A DNA stretch of 64,000 nt from JAQWBS01 sp047975765 (GTDB taxonomy: Bacteria > Pseudomonadota > Alphaproteobacteria > RF32 > CAG-239). Shown here one piece after another: positions 8,861 through 18,857 of the stretch. Where the stretch lies: positions 1 to 64,000 of the forward strand of contig JBKEEF010000004.1 in the NCBI GenBank assembly GCA_047975765.1, in the 5' to 3' direction. The position numbers and the translations under genes are program-made. The notes beneath the pieces are model-generated. The model was not told the origin of the DNA. It did no database searches and saw only the letters and a program-made list of their open reading frames with translations. The stretch's first letter is position 1; each line of letters begins with the position of its first letter.

Positions 8861-9289
8861 ATGAGTGGATTGAAGTTGAGTTCTTTAGAGGTTAAGTCAG
8901 AAATTGAATTACCTTTTGCTGAACAAGGGGTTAGAGCTGGTTTTCCGAGTCCGGCACAAGACTTTATGGAAAATTCTATTGATTTGAACAGAGAGCTTAT
9001 CAAGCATCCAGCAAGCACATTTTTTGCCAGAGTTTGTGGTAAAAGTATGATTGATTCTGGTGTTGATGAAGGAGATATTTTAGTTATTGATAAGTCTTTA
9101 GAACCTAAAAATGGAGATATGGCAGTATGTTATGTTGATGGAGAATTTACACTCAAATATATTAAAATCTCTAAAAATGAAATATGGTTAATGCCAGCGA
9201 ATCGAGAATTTTCTCCAATTCAAATTACCTCTGAAAACGAATTTATGATTTGGGGTGTGGTGACTTATTCCATCAAGAATCAAAACTGA
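8861..9289 (+). CDS. umuD: UmuD-like S24 self-cleaving protein, DNA polymerase V accessory subunit
   Basis: A 142-residue protein. RecA-stimulated self-cleavage would occur at Ala26-Gly27 (EQGVRAGFPSPAQD). The Ser/Lys dyad is Ser62 (CGKSMIDSG) and Lys99 (FTLKYIK). There is no N-terminal DNA-binding domain, so it is UmuD and not LexA. The ATG at 8861 follows GGAGGG with 5-nt spacing, and an open upstream extension from 8825 is unlikely to be translated. umuC starts 8 nt after the stop. SOS control is indicated by the LexA box at 8816-8830. Confidence 0.92.
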   Translation: MSGLKLSSLEVKSEIELPFAEQGVRAGFPSPAQDFMENSIDLNRELIKHPASTFFARVCGKSMIDSGVDEGDILVIDKSLEPKNGDMAVCYVDGEFTLKYIKISKNEIWLMPANREFSPIQITSENEFMIWGVVTYSIKNQN

Positions 9290-9297
9290 GCATAAAA

Positions 9298-10551
9298 ATG
9301 TATGGGCTTTTAGATTGTAATAATTTCTTTGTAAGTTGTGAACGGGCTTTTAATCTATCACTAAGAGGAAAAGCCATTGGTGTTTTGAGTAACAACGATG
9401 GTTGTATTGTGGCTCGTTCTAATGAGCTAAAAGCACTGGGTATTAAAATGGGAACGCCAATGTATCAAATTAAAAATTTGATAGATCGAGGAGATGTGAA
9501 AGTTCTTTCTTCTAATTATACGCTCTATGGAGATATGTCGGCTCGAGTGATGCGAGTTTTGGGAGAAAATGTTCCAAGTCTTGAAATTTATTCTATTGAT
9601 GAAGCTTTCTTCAAAGTTGGTGCGTTGGAAGACAGAGAAAAGTTTGTGAGAGATGTTGCTCGTAAAGTGAGTAAGTCAACAGGAATCCCTGTTTCTGTTG
9701 GGGTGGCGGAAACAAAAACTTTAGCAAAAATAGCGAATCATTTTGCAAAGAAATATAAGCGTTATAATCAGGTTTGCTTTATGGATACTCCTGAAAAAAG
9801 AGAAAAAGCATTGAAACTTACCCCAATAGGAGATGTTTGGGGAATTGGACGTAAAACACTTGAAAAAATGAAGTTTGAAGGAATTTTTACGGCTTATGAT
9901 TTTGTTCAAAGAGATCGTGCTTGGGTCAGAAAAAATTTTATGTTGGGTGGAGAAAAAACATGGCGAGAACTTCAAGGTGAAGTCTGTGTTGATATGGATA
10001 ATATTGAAGGAAAAAAGCAAATTTGTACTTCAAGAAGTTTTGGAGAGATGATTGAAGATTTAGACACTATGTCTCAAGCGGTTTCTTCTTTTGCTTCAGA
10101 TTGTGCCTATAAGCTTCGTTGTCAAAAAACTTGTGCTCATGCTGTTTCTGTCTTTATTTATACAAATCGTTTTCGAACAGATTTGCCACAATATATGCAA
10201 AGTAAGGTCATCACTTTTCCTGTGGCAACCTCTGATACGATTGAAATTGTAAATGCTTCTCTTCAAGCATTAAAAAAAATATTTATAGGTGGATTTAAAT
10301 ATAAAAAAGCAGGTGTTGTAGTGATGGATGTGGTTCCTGAATCGGCTGTTCAGCAAAATCTTTTTGATGCGAAGAATCGGAAAAAATCTGAAAAACTGAT
10401 GCAAATGGTGGATAAGATAAATAATGAATATCATTCAGGTGTTGTGAAATTGGCAGTTCAAGGTTTTGTTGGGGAATGGTTGTTGAAAAGAGAAAATCTT
10501 TCTCCAAACTACACTACAAAACTTGCGGATATTATCAAAGTCAAAATTTAA
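9298..10551 (+). CDS. umuC: DNA polymerase V catalytic subunit (Y-family translesion polymerase)
   Basis: A 417-residue protein from the ATG at 9298. Catalytic acids are Asp6 (LLDCNNFF) and Asp101-Glu102 (YSIDEAFF). Finger and palm motifs include SNNDGCIVARSNE and SVGVAETKTLAKIAN, then a helix-hairpin-helix segment and the little-finger domain. The C-terminus SPNYTTKLADI is the small domain typical of UmuC. With UmuD' it copies past DNA damage during the SOS response. An in-frame upstream ATG at 9250 lies inside umuD and would add residues not seen in the family. Confidence 0.94.
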   Translation: MYGLLDCNNFFVSCERAFNLSLRGKAIGVLSNNDGCIVARSNELKALGIKMGTPMYQIKNLIDRGDVKVLSSNYTLYGDMSARVMRVLGENVPSLEIYSIDEAFFKVGALEDREKFVRDVARKVSKSTGIPVSVGVAETKTLAKIANHFAKKYKRYNQVCFMDTPEKREKALKLTPIGDVWGIGRKTLEKMKFEGIFTAYDFVQRDRAWVRKNFMLGGEKTWRELQGEVCVDMDNIEGKKQICTSRSFGEMIEDLDTMSQAVSSFASDCAYKLRCQKTCAHAVSVFIYTNRFRTDLPQYMQSKVITFPVATSDTIEIVNASLQALKKIFIGGFKYKKAGVVVMDVVPESAVQQNLFDAKNRKKSEKLMQMVDKINNEYHSGVVKLAVQGFVGEWLLKRENLSPNYTTKLADIIKVKI

Positions 10552-10584
10552 GCACCAAAAACCAGAAGGTTTAAGGTGCTTAAA
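10547..10584. terminator. Bidirectional terminator between umuC and the convergent gene
   Basis: TTTAAGCACC (10547-10556) pairs with GGTGCTTAAA (10575-10584); inside, AAACC pairs with GGTTT around an AGAA loop. It overlaps the umuC stop codon. Confidence 0.75.
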
Positions 10585-10587
10585 AAA

Positions 10588-11004
10588 TTAGATTTTGAAA
10601 AGAGGATTTTTCAATCCTGCCGGAAGCTCATCTCTTGAAAAGTTATATTTTTCCGTGTCGGCTGGATGAATTAAGTTTTCATCTTTTGAGAGAAAAAATT
10701 TGGCTCCTTTCACGAGTTTGTCATCAATAATTTTTCCGAGGCACATGTGAGAGACAGGAGAAAGAAAAATCTCTTTGCCAATGCAAGGAAATTTCTCTAA
10801 GTCGACAAGTCTGTGTAAGTAAAAAGGAGGATTGATAGAATAAATCAAAATTTTCTCACCTTCACTTTCAGCTTTCAACATGGCGTCATATAATTCTTCA
10901 TTAAATTCACCGCTGAAGCTTAAAAGAGTTCCCATAACATTTACCAAAGAATAATCAATGATAACAATGTCTTCGTCTTCTTTCAAAATTTTTTTGTAGT
11001 CCAT
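10588..11004 (-). CDS. Hypothetical protein, no recognised domain
   Basis: A 138-residue protein from the ATG at 11004 (MDYKKILKEDEDIVIIDYS). Longer in-frame starts exist (ATG 11052, TTG 11079), but the added N-terminus is the translation of a very AT-rich leader, and none of the three starts has a Shine-Dalgarno site. The protein is mixed alpha/beta in character, without signal peptide or membrane helix; SPVSHMCLGKIIDDKLVKGAKFFL is its most ordered part. I do not recognise a family. It stands alone, convergent to umuC and divergent from dnaE. Confidence 0.6.
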   Translation of the reverse strand: MDYKKILKEDEDIVIIDYSLVNVMGTLLSFSGEFNEELYDAMLKAESEGEKILIYSINPPFYLHRLVDLEKFPCIGKEIFLSPVSHMCLGKIIDDKLVKGAKFFLSKDENLIHPADTEKYNFSRDELPAGLKNPLFKI

Positions 11005-11182
11005 AGGAATAATAAAATTAAAAATTAAAAAAATAATATTTTGCTCTTTCATTTTAACATCTGGAATTTTGAGTTTCAAGCAGATTAAAATGAAGGATTT
11101 GTTTCAGAATAACTTTTCTTTTGTTGTTGTATAAGTTTCTTAATCTCGCTATGATGTCAGACATAAGTTTTTAAGGAAAACA

Positions 11183-14100
11183 ATGTCAGAACCTAAATTT
11201 GTACATCTTCGCGTTCATAGTGCCTATTCATTGTCTGAAGGAGCAATGAAGATTAAGTCTTTATTGCCAAAGGCGAAAGCTTTGGGTTATTCAGCCCTCG
11301 CAATTACAGATACGGCAAATATGTTTGGAGCAAAAGAATTTTCCTCAGTAGCTTCAAAAGAAGGTGTTAAGCCTCTCTTAGGTTGCCAATTCAATCTCAG
11401 AAATGCGGATGCTGATGACCCTTTCAAATCCAAAGGAATGGTCGTTGAGCCTGATAAAATTGTTCTTTTGGTACAAAATCAAGAGGGCTATCAAAATATT
11501 ATGCATTTGATGAAAGTGTCTTATTTGGATAATATGGGATATGCTGAAAAACCTCAGCTTTTGCTTTCAGATTTAGAAACATATGGCAAAGGGCTTATCT
11601 TTTTGAGTGGTGGCTTCGAAGGTCCTATTGGCAGATTGTATCTTGATAATCGTGCTCAAGAGGCAGAAGAACTTGCTGTTAAATTCAAAGAGATTTTCGA
11701 TAATAGATTTTATATGGAAATTTCTCGTGTGGGTTATGAGAATGAGAAAAAAACAGAAGATTTCTTTCTTGATATTGCCTATAAGTATAATATTCCTTTA
11801 GTGGCAACAAACGAAGCTTTTTTCTTCACTGCTGAAATGTATGAAGCTCATGATGCTCTTGTGTGTATTGCACAAGGTGAATATGTTGCCAATGATAATC
11901 GTAAAAAGTTTTCTCCAAATAATCGTTTGCGTTTTCCAGAAGAAATGGTGGACTTATTCAGAGATTTGCCAGAAGCAGTTCAAAACACTGTTGCAATTGC
12001 AAAACGTTGTAGTTTTATGTCTGAATTTGTTTCTCCACTTCTACCTCACTTTGATTGTGGTGAGATGTCAGCAGATGATTTTATCCGTGAAGAATCACTA
12101 AAAGGTTTAGCACAAAGGATGAAAGATCATGTTTATAAAGAAGACATGACGGACGAAGAAAAAAAAGCTAAAGACGATGTTTATTATGCACGTTTGGATT
12201 ATGAGCTTGGTGTGATTAAAGGAATGGGGTTTGCTGGATACTTTCTCATCGTGTCAGACTTCATTCGTTGGTCAAAAAATAATGGCGTTCCTGTTGGTCC
12301 GGGACGTGGTTCTGGTGCAGGTTCTATTGTGGCTTGGTCGCTTGAAATTACCAACTTAGATCCAATTCACTATGATTTGCTCTTCGAAAGATTTCTAAAT
12401 CCAGATCGTATTTCCATGCCGGACTTTGACGTTGACTTTTGCCAAGAAAAACGTGAAAAAACCATAGAATATGTAAAAAATAAATATGGTGCTGAAAATG
12501 TGGCACAAATTATTACTTATGGTAAATTGCAGTCGAAGGCTGTTATTCGAGATGTAGCCCGTGTTTTACAGATGCCTTATTCTCAGGCTGACAAAATAAG
12601 TAAAATGATTCCTGCTGGGAATCAGGGAAAAAATCCAACTTTACCAGAAGCATTAGAACAAGTTCCTGAGCTTGAAGAAATGCGTGTCAATGACCCTCAA
12701 ATCAATAAGCTTTTTGATATTGCGATGAAATTAGAAGGGCTTTATCGTCATTCAGGGGTTCATGCTGCAGGTGTGGTGATTGGTGACAGGTCTTTAGAAC
12801 AACTTGTACCACTTTATAAAGATCCTCGTGCTGAAATGCCAGTAACTCAATTTGATATGAAGTTTGTGGAAGAATCTGGTTTGATTAAGTTCGACTTCTT
12901 AGGCTTGAAAACCTTAACTGTTATCAAAAAGGCTTTGGAGTTAGTCAAAAAAAATTATAATGTTGATATAGATATAGATAAAATCCCTATCGATGATAAG
13001 GCTTCTTATGAACTTTTACAAAGAGGGGATACTTCTGCTGTGTTCCAATTTGAATCGGCAGGCATGAAAGATGTTCATAAGCAAATCAGACCAGATAGAT
13101 TTGAAGACCTTATTGCGATTGTGTCTTTGTATCGTCCTGGTCCAATGGATAATATTCCAAGCTATATTAAGAGAAAACATGGTGAAGAAAAAGTTGAATA
13201 TCTTCATCCGATGTTAGAATCTATTCTTTCTGAAACATATGGTATTATGATTTATCAAGAGCAGGTGATGAGAATTTCTCAAAAACTTGCGAATTATACC
13301 CAAGGTGAAGCAGATACACTTCGTAAGATTATGGGTAAGAAGATGATGGATAAAATGCCAGCTCAAAAAGACAAATTTGTTCAAGGATCAGTGCAAAATG
13401 GAATTGCCCAAGATGTTGCAGAAACGATTTTTGAACAAATGGCAAAATTTGCTTCTTATGGGTTTAACAAATCTCATGCGGCAGCATATTCACTTATTTC
13501 ATATCAAACTGCTTATTTGAAAGCCCATTATCCAGTTGAGTTTATGTGTGCAGTGATGAGTTTGGATATTACGAATACAGATAAACTACTTTTCTTCAAA
13601 GATGAAGTGAAGCAAATGGGGATTCCTGTTTTGACACCAAATATCAATAAGTCAGGTGTGGAATTTACGGTTGAAGGAAAAAGTATTCGCTATGCACTTG
13701 CTGCTATCAAAGGCGTTGGTGAGGCAAGTATGAGAGCAATTGTTGAAGAACGTGAAAAAAATGGTGTTTATAAGGATATTTCGGATTTTATCCATCGAAC
13801 AGATTTCAAACAAATCAATCGACGTCAACTTGAACAATTGGCAAAATCTGGTGCTTTTGATGATTTAGAAAAAAACAGAGCTAAACTTTTTGAAAATACT
13901 GAAACAATTATTAGACATATCTATGCAGCAACTGAAGTCAAAACAAGTGCTCAAACAACTTTGTTTGGAAGTGTTGAGCTTCAAACTGAAGTGAAGTTGG
14001 AAGATAAACCAGAATGGCCAGAATTAGAAAAACTTAGAAATGAGGCAGAGGCAATTGGTTTTTATCTTTCTGCTCATCCTTTAGATATTTATGGTAAAGG

Positions 14101-14653
14101 TATGGAAAGATTGAGCGTCAAAAAAAGCAGTCAGGTTTTTGGAAATGTTAAAGTTGGAGATACCATCAAGGCAAAGCTTGCAGGTTGTGTGAATAGCTTT
14201 AAGAAAAGATTGAGTAAAAATGGAAATAAATATGCTTTTCTTGAAATGTCTGATTTGGAAGGAAAGTTTGAGGGATTGATGTTTTCAGAAGCAATTGCAA
14301 GATACGAAGAAATTATAAATTCGGGTCTTCCTTTGTTGGTTAGTATGACAGTTGACCGCCAAACAGAAGAGGGAAGTCCTCGAGTACTGATTAATATCGT
14401 GGAAACGCTGGATAAAGCAATTGCAGATGTTGCCACAGGTTTTAATGTTTTTGTATCTAGCCAAAGTGCTATTAGAGAATTAAAAGAAATTCTGGCTCAG
14501 GATAAAAAAGGCAGAAATAAGATATATATTATACCTGATGATAAAAATTGGGATGTGAGAATTGAACTACCATATGGCTATGCTTTTGAAAATAGCGATG
14601 CCTTGACTAAAATTAGAAGTATTCACGGTGTAACCTCTGTTCAGGAGATATAA
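11183..14653 (+). CDS. dnaE: DNA polymerase III alpha subunit
   Basis: A 1156-residue replicative polymerase. The N-terminal PHP domain starts FVHLRVHSAYSLSEGA. The palm catalytic aspartates are Asp414 and Asp416 in MPDFDVDF, with GPGRGSGAGSIVAW shortly before. The helix-hairpin-helix region (YALAAIKGVGEASMRAIVEE) and the OB-fold domain (GDTIKAKLAGCV) follow. Length and order match DnaE1. It copies the chromosome with the beta clamp and loader. The ATG has AAGGA upstream. The downstream membrane-protein gene begins 2 nt after the stop. Confidence 0.97.
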   Translation: MSEPKFVHLRVHSAYSLSEGAMKIKSLLPKAKALGYSALAITDTANMFGAKEFSSVASKEGVKPLLGCQFNLRNADADDPFKSKGMVVEPDKIVLLVQNQEGYQNIMHLMKVSYLDNMGYAEKPQLLLSDLETYGKGLIFLSGGFEGPIGRLYLDNRAQEAEELAVKFKEIFDNRFYMEISRVGYENEKKTEDFFLDIAYKYNIPLVATNEAFFFTAEMYEAHDALVCIAQGEYVANDNRKKFSPNNRLRFPEEMVDLFRDLPEAVQNTVAIAKRCSFMSEFVSPLLPHFDCGEMSADDFIREESLKGLAQRMKDHVYKEDMTDEEKKAKDDVYYARLDYELGVIKGMGFAGYFLIVSDFIRWSKNNGVPVGPGRGSGAGSIVAWSLEITNLDPIHYDLLFERFLNPDRISMPDFDVDFCQEKREKTIEYVKNKYGAENVAQIITYGKLQSKAVIRDVARVLQMPYSQADKISKMIPAGNQGKNPTLPEALEQVPELEEMRVNDPQINKLFDIAMKLEGLYRHSGVHAAGVVIGDRSLEQLVPLYKDPRAEMPVTQFDMKFVEESGLIKFDFLGLKTLTVIKKALELVKKNYNVDIDIDKIPIDDKASYELLQRGDTSAVFQFESAGMKDVHKQIRPDRFEDLIAIVSLYRPGPMDNIPSYIKRKHGEEKVEYLHPMLESILSETYGIMIYQEQVMRISQKLANYTQGEADTLRKIMGKKMMDKMPAQKDKFVQGSVQNGIAQDVAETIFEQMAKFASYGFNKSHAAAYSLISYQTAYLKAHYPVEFMCAVMSLDITNTDKLLFFKDEVKQMGIPVLTPNINKSGVEFTVEGKSIRYALAAIKGVGEASMRAIVEEREKNGVYKDISDFIHRTDFKQINRRQLEQLAKSGAFDDLEKNRAKLFENTETIIRHIYAATEVKTSAQTTLFGSVELQTEVKLEDKPEWPELEKLRNEAEAIGFYLSAHPLDIYGKGMERLSVKKSSQVFGNVKVGDTIKAKLAGCVNSFKKRLSKNGNKYAFLEMSDLEGKFEGLMFSEAIARYEEIINSGLPLLVSMTVDRQTEEGSPRVLINIVETLDKAIADVATGFNVFVSSQSAIRELKEILAQDKKGRNKIYIIPDDKNWDVRIELPYGYAFENSDALTKIRSIHGVTSVQEI

Positions 14654-14655
14654 AA

Positions 14656-15489
14656 ATGAGTGATTTTATTAAAAGAGTGATAGGTGAAAAAGATGATTTC
14701 ACGGTGGAAAATGTGAAGATGCCATTCTTTGGATTGATATTTTCACCTTTTAATTATTTCATAGATAACCTAAAAGGATTCTTTCTTTCCGCAGCGATTT
14801 ATTCTGTCGTTCTTACGATCGCGGCTTGTGCACTTGGAACATTTTTTCTGTGTGGCGTTGAAGGGGCAAGAGAAAATATTTTTTGTTCAAGTTCCGATTT
14901 AAGTAGTATATCTTATTTGGCTATCAAAGGTTTCATCATGCTTTTGTTCTGCATCTTCTTTTATGAATTGCTTTCAAAAAGGGCATTTTCTTGGAAGAAT
15001 TTATTCGTTTTAAATCATAGAATGTTTAAACTTTTTATAGCTTTTTTTGTTGCATTTTTATTGATATTGCTTCCAATAATTTCTTTTTATACCCTTTATG
15101 TTAGAGAGCCTAATCCGGATTGGCTTATTGAGATTTCATTCTTCGCATTTGTTTCAATTGGTTTCTTTTCTCCATTTTTGATTTTGAGATTTTTCTCAGT
15201 TTTTGGTTTGATTGTTGAAGAAAGAGAAATTCCTTCTTTGATTGCACTTTGGCGTCGTTCAGCTGATAATATGTTCAAAATCATTACATCAATCTTTTTT
15301 ATTATGGCATTTCTTTTGGTTTTGGTTATGAATTTTTATTATAATTTTGTGGGCTATACAGCGGAAAATTTTGCTGTCGTTTTGCTCATTGAATTTTTTT
15401 ATAATATTATTTTCTTTCTCCTTGTTTCCTTGTTTGTTGGGCATGTGAAAGCACAGACATTTTATTTGTTTGGAGAAATTGAAGACTAA
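14656..15489 (+). CDS. Polytopic membrane protein of unknown function
   Basis: A 277-residue protein with about six hydrophobic segments (near 41-63, 89-107, 122-146, 156-178, 213-232, 238-262) and a short charged N-terminus. It starts 2 nt after dnaE, with AGGAG inside the dnaE end serving as ribosome site, so the two are probably co-transcribed. No catalytic motif is visible. A coupling to dnaE is positional only. Confidence 0.7.
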   Translation: MSDFIKRVIGEKDDFTVENVKMPFFGLIFSPFNYFIDNLKGFFLSAAIYSVVLTIAACALGTFFLCGVEGARENIFCSSSDLSSISYLAIKGFIMLLFCIFFYELLSKRAFSWKNLFVLNHRMFKLFIAFFVAFLLILLPIISFYTLYVREPNPDWLIEISFFAFVSIGFFSPFLILRFFSVFGLIVEEREIPSLIALWRRSADNMFKIITSIFFIMAFLLVLVMNFYYNFVGYTAENFAVVLLIEFFYNIIFFLLVSLFVGHVKAQTFYLFGEIED

Positions 15490-15490
15490 T

Positions 15491-15520
15491 AAAAAAAGCA
15501 CCGAAAACGGTGCTTTTTTT
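15491..15520. terminator. Bidirectional intrinsic terminator
   Basis: Perfect 13-bp arms (AAAAAAAGCACCG and CGGTGCTTTTTTT) with an AAAA loop, between convergent genes ending at 15489 and 15528. Confidence 0.92.
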
Positions 15521-15527
15521 ATTTTAT

Positions 15528-17606
15528 CTAGATATTACGGATGATATCATTTACAATCTTCAGCTTGTTGTCTTCTTTGTCACCAACAGATTCATTGTAA
15601 GTTTCTGTGAGTTCAAAGGCAAAGATAGCAGGTTGTTGTGTGCTAAAAAGTCTATCTGAGCTATTTTCAGAAATGTTTTTGTTCAAATTTTCACGCAATT
15701 GTCGTGCTTCTGAAATATTGTTTTTAATAAGTCCATTTTGCCCAGAGAAAAGATTTGTGAAAGCAAAAATAGTGATGATTGCTACAACATTCAAAATAGC
15801 AGAAGTGGTACTGACAATAATACCAAACAAAACCAAACATATAGTGATGGCGATGACAGCAATTGGTTTGTAGGTATATTGCCAAAAAGATTTTGTTTTA
15901 TACATTGCTATTGTCAGAGCAACAGCAATGATACTATCTAGAACAATCATAAACAGAAAGTTGTTAAGAGGATTGTAGCTTAAAAGTGCTGTGCCTAATT
16001 GTACTAAGAGAAGCATCAAAATACTAAATCCAATATACCCACTATTCGTCATTAAGATGAATTTTTTAATTTTGCTTTTTGTATCCATACTACTAGCTTT
16101 ATAAGCACGGCTAATTTTTAACACATTGTTTCTGTTTACTTCTAAATAAGATTCTTTGTTTGGAAATAAGTTATGAATTGCTGTAGCTTCAAGCTTTGAC
16201 AAACCAGAAGTGCTATCTGAAAGTTTGATGAGATATATCTTTCCATCTTCTTGTTTAATGTTGATTATTCGTTTTTTGTATAGCTCAAGAAGGAAGGCAC
16301 CAAATGATATCTTATCAAAACCATTTTTTACAAGATATCTCAAAATTGGTCCTGTTTTAGAAATTGAATATTGTTTTTTTGTTTTTGTGTTGTTAGAAAT
16401 GAAAATCCAAGAAACAAAATATCCTCCGACAATTGCAATCAAACCAAGGATAGATAAGATAATATCTCCATAATCATTGATAAGACGATATGATGTGTTG
16501 TTTTGAGTTTTTAAGAAGTTTTCTTTTGGAATAGAAAGAACGGTTTGTAATGACTCGCCTACAAAAATTGGGCCAATTGAAGCAACACCAACTGCATTGT
16601 TTTCCATTTCGAAAGTTCTAACATTAACAAAATCGGCTCTACCAAAACTCATGATAAATCCAGCTTTTCCCAGAACAGGATCACTTCCTGGAATTTTTAT
16701 GATAGCTCCAGCACGTGCAATGATGAGGTTCCAATAGTTTCCTGTGATATTCCAGTAAAACTCATCAAAATCTTCATAGACCCAAAGTTGACGATTGACA
16801 ATATATTCAAAGTCATAGGTATATACACCTGGTTGAAGTTCGTATTCATATTTTGGTTTAAAATAGATTGTGTTACCAATTTCTTCAATTTTATAGTCAA
16901 ATTCTTGTCCGTCGATTTTGACACTAATGAGGTTAATATCAATTTTATTACTTGTACCATCTCGAGAAACAGAAAATTTAGGTAGTGCTTTTGATAGTCC
17001 ATGTTTGAGTTTTTCTCCATTTGCCACCACAATAACTTTTTCACTGATTTTTGCTGCCCCATTGGAAAGTAAATCAATATCTGTCAACAAATATGAAATG
17101 TGCTCAATTGCTGGAGCAAGGATTTTTGTACCAGTTGGAAGAGAAACACTTACTGTTTGATAATTTGGTTTTTCCCATGTTTCTTGCTGATTTTTAACTT
17201 GTTGAGCTTGGGGTTGACCTTGTCCTTGAAGAACGTTTTGTGAATATGTTGGTTCTTTAGATGTTGCTCTTGATACCGCATTTTCATATATTTTCTGAAA
17301 GAATGATTTGTTTTTATCTTCCATCATTTGAGCATGTTCAGGGCTTAGAACACTGCTTTGTGACATTGAGTTATTAACTTCATCGTCAGGAATTGCTGTA
17401 ACAATTGATTTGCCCGCACGATCCTCTAAAAGATCTGTTAAGGTCTTATATTTTGGGCTTGTTTTTGCAGTTACTGGCACATTTTTTTTGTTTTTACTAT
17501 ATTGTTCAGCTTCTGTTGGATCAGCAAATGAATGAATCTTGGCTTGAACCTGAGTCGTCATGAAAAGGATAGGAATGAAATATAATGCAAGAAAAAGTTT
17601 TTTCAT
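15528..17606 (-). CDS. DUF2207 family membrane protein (YciQ-like)
   Basis: A 692-residue protein with a signal peptide (residues 1-22, ending QVQA) and a long disordered, Gln-rich region to about 155. The DUF2207 ectodomain follows, recognisable from the DFDEFYWNITGNYW motif, at about 165-370. A transmembrane helix near 375-398, a cytoplasmic region, and three or four membrane helices (about 520-620) complete it. The ectodomain probably faces the periplasm. The family's role is unknown. Monocistronic; ATG at 17606 has AGGTGTAAG upstream. Confidence 0.8.
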   Translation of the reverse strand: MKKLFLALYFIPILFMTTQVQAKIHSFADPTEAEQYSKNKKNVPVTAKTSPKYKTLTDLLEDRAGKSIVTAIPDDEVNNSMSQSSVLSPEHAQMMEDKNKSFFQKIYENAVSRATSKEPTYSQNVLQGQGQPQAQQVKNQQETWEKPNYQTVSVSLPTGTKILAPAIEHISYLLTDIDLLSNGAAKISEKVIVVANGEKLKHGLSKALPKFSVSRDGTSNKIDINLISVKIDGQEFDYKIEEIGNTIYFKPKYEYELQPGVYTYDFEYIVNRQLWVYEDFDEFYWNITGNYWNLIIARAGAIIKIPGSDPVLGKAGFIMSFGRADFVNVRTFEMENNAVGVASIGPIFVGESLQTVLSIPKENFLKTQNNTSYRLINDYGDIILSILGLIAIVGGYFVSWIFISNNTKTKKQYSISKTGPILRYLVKNGFDKISFGAFLLELYKKRIINIKQEDGKIYLIKLSDSTSGLSKLEATAIHNLFPNKESYLEVNRNNVLKISRAYKASSMDTKSKIKKFILMTNSGYIGFSILMLLLVQLGTALLSYNPLNNFLFMIVLDSIIAVALTIAMYKTKSFWQYTYKPIAVIAITICLVLFGIIVSTTSAILNVVAIITIFAFTNLFSGQNGLIKNNISEARQLRENLNKNISENSSDRLFSTQQPAIFAFELTETYNESVGDKEDNKLKIVNDIIRNI

Positions 17607-17700
17607 AAAACTTACACCTTTGTTAACAAATAAAATATAATTTTATACTATATATGATAGATATTAAAAAAAGAATAAACAAACAAGGAGAACTTTAGTT

Positions 17701-18432
17701 ATGACAAAAGAAAGAATTGCAGCGATAGTTTTAGGTGCAGGAAAAGGAAGCAGAATGAAGTCTGATCTTCCAAAGGTTATGATGCCGGTTAAAGGCAAGT
17801 CCATGATTAAGAGAATTATCGAAACTTTAGAACAACTTCCAGCAGATGAAATTGTTACAGTTATTGCTCCAGATGGACAAATCGTGGCTAAAGAAGTAGC
17901 TCCTTATAAAACATCCATTCAATATAAACAATTAGGAACAGGAAATGCTGTTCTTGCTGCCAAAGAACATCTCAATAAGTTTGATGGTTCTGTTGTGATG
18001 ATTTTTGGTGATACGCCAATTGTAACTGCTGAAACAGTTAAAAAAGCTGTTCAAAAAAGATTGGAAGGCAATTACGCAGTTGTTGTGGTTGGAATTAGGC
18101 CTGAAACTTGCCCTCCGCATGGTAGACTTGTGATGAAGGGTGATAAACTTGAAAAAATCGTAGAGTTTAAAGATGCAACTGATGAAGAAAGAAAAATCAA
18201 TTTCCTTAATTCGGGAATGATGATATTTGACGGAAGAGTCTTATTTGATTTATTAGAGCAAATTGGAAATAATAATGTTGCTGGTGAATATTACTTAACT
18301 GATGTTGTTGAAATTGCTATTAAAAATGGATTTTCTTGTTCAACAATTGAAGCAAACCCTGAGGAAGTTGCAAGTGCAAATACATTAGAAGAACTTGCTC
18401 AATTGGAAACATATTTAGATAAGAGAAAATAA
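17701..18432 (+). CDS. GlmU-type uridylyltransferase domain without the acetyltransferase half
   Basis: A 243-residue nucleotidyltransferase. The signature LGAGKGSRMKSDLPKVM, then QLGTGNAV, FGDTPIV, HGRLVM, EFKDATDEERKINFLNSG and NNVAGEYYLTD, follow the N-terminal pyrophosphorylase domain of GlmU closely, including the uridine and GlcNAc-1-P contacts. GlmU normally continues for about 200 residues as a left-handed beta-helix acetyltransferase; here a TAA ends the protein after the first domain, and the next start codon overlaps that stop. It could make UDP-GlcNAc only if another enzyme acetylates glucosamine-1-phosphate, or it may serve another sugar. Not a visible truncation: no beta-helix hexapeptides occur downstream. 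Confidence 0.85.
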   Translation: MTKERIAAIVLGAGKGSRMKSDLPKVMMPVKGKSMIKRIIETLEQLPADEIVTVIAPDGQIVAKEVAPYKTSIQYKQLGTGNAVLAAKEHLNKFDGSVVMIFGDTPIVTAETVKKAVQKRLEGNYAVVVVGIRPETCPPHGRLVMKGDKLEKIVEFKDATDEERKINFLNSGMMIFDGRVLFDLLEQIGNNNVAGEYYLTDVVEIAIKNGFSCSTIEANPEEVASANTLEELAQLETYLDKRK

Positions 18433-18857
18433 TGACATTCATTAAAAATCATTGGTTTGGGTTTTTGCTTAGTCTTTTTGTGAGTTTCTTTATCTTGGTT
18501 TTTGTTTTGGTTCTTATATCTCCCAAACAAGATGTACAAAAAAGAGGTTTCACGATTTGTTCAGAAAATTTTGTGGATGAAGTAAGCCTCTGTCAAAAGT
18601 CATATGGTTGTGTGTTGAAAGCTGTTCTTGGGCATGGTTATTGTACAGCAAAAACGGTGGTTGTTGGAGCCGAAAATTGGATTTTAGGAGAACAACAAAC
18701 GCCATGGGGAAACTATATGTTCAGCCCACAGTCATTGGCTAATGAAGAAATGGATGAAGAGCTAAAATTGTTTTATCATGAAAACCCAAATTTAGCAGAG
18801 CAAATGAATGATTTTAGAAAGAAGAATAAGGAGTTGAAAATTGATGAAGAAGAGTGA
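18432..18857 (+). CDS. Hypothetical membrane-anchored protein
   Basis: A 141-residue protein with one N-terminal transmembrane helix (about 9-29) and a soluble, probably periplasmic domain with four Cys (FTICSENF, SLCQKS, GCVLK, GYCTA) that could form disulfides. A highly acidic and basic C-terminal tail follows. Its ATG overlaps the TAA of the uridylyltransferase gene by one base, and its own end overlaps pepF, so translation is likely coupled across three genes. I do not recognise the family. Confidence 0.7.
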   Translation: MTFIKNHWFGFLLSLFVSFFILVFVLVLISPKQDVQKRGFTICSENFVDEVSLCQKSYGCVLKAVLGHGYCTAKTVVVGAENWILGEQQTPWGNYMFSPQSLANEEMDEELKLFYHENPNLAEQMNDFRKKNKELKIDEEE

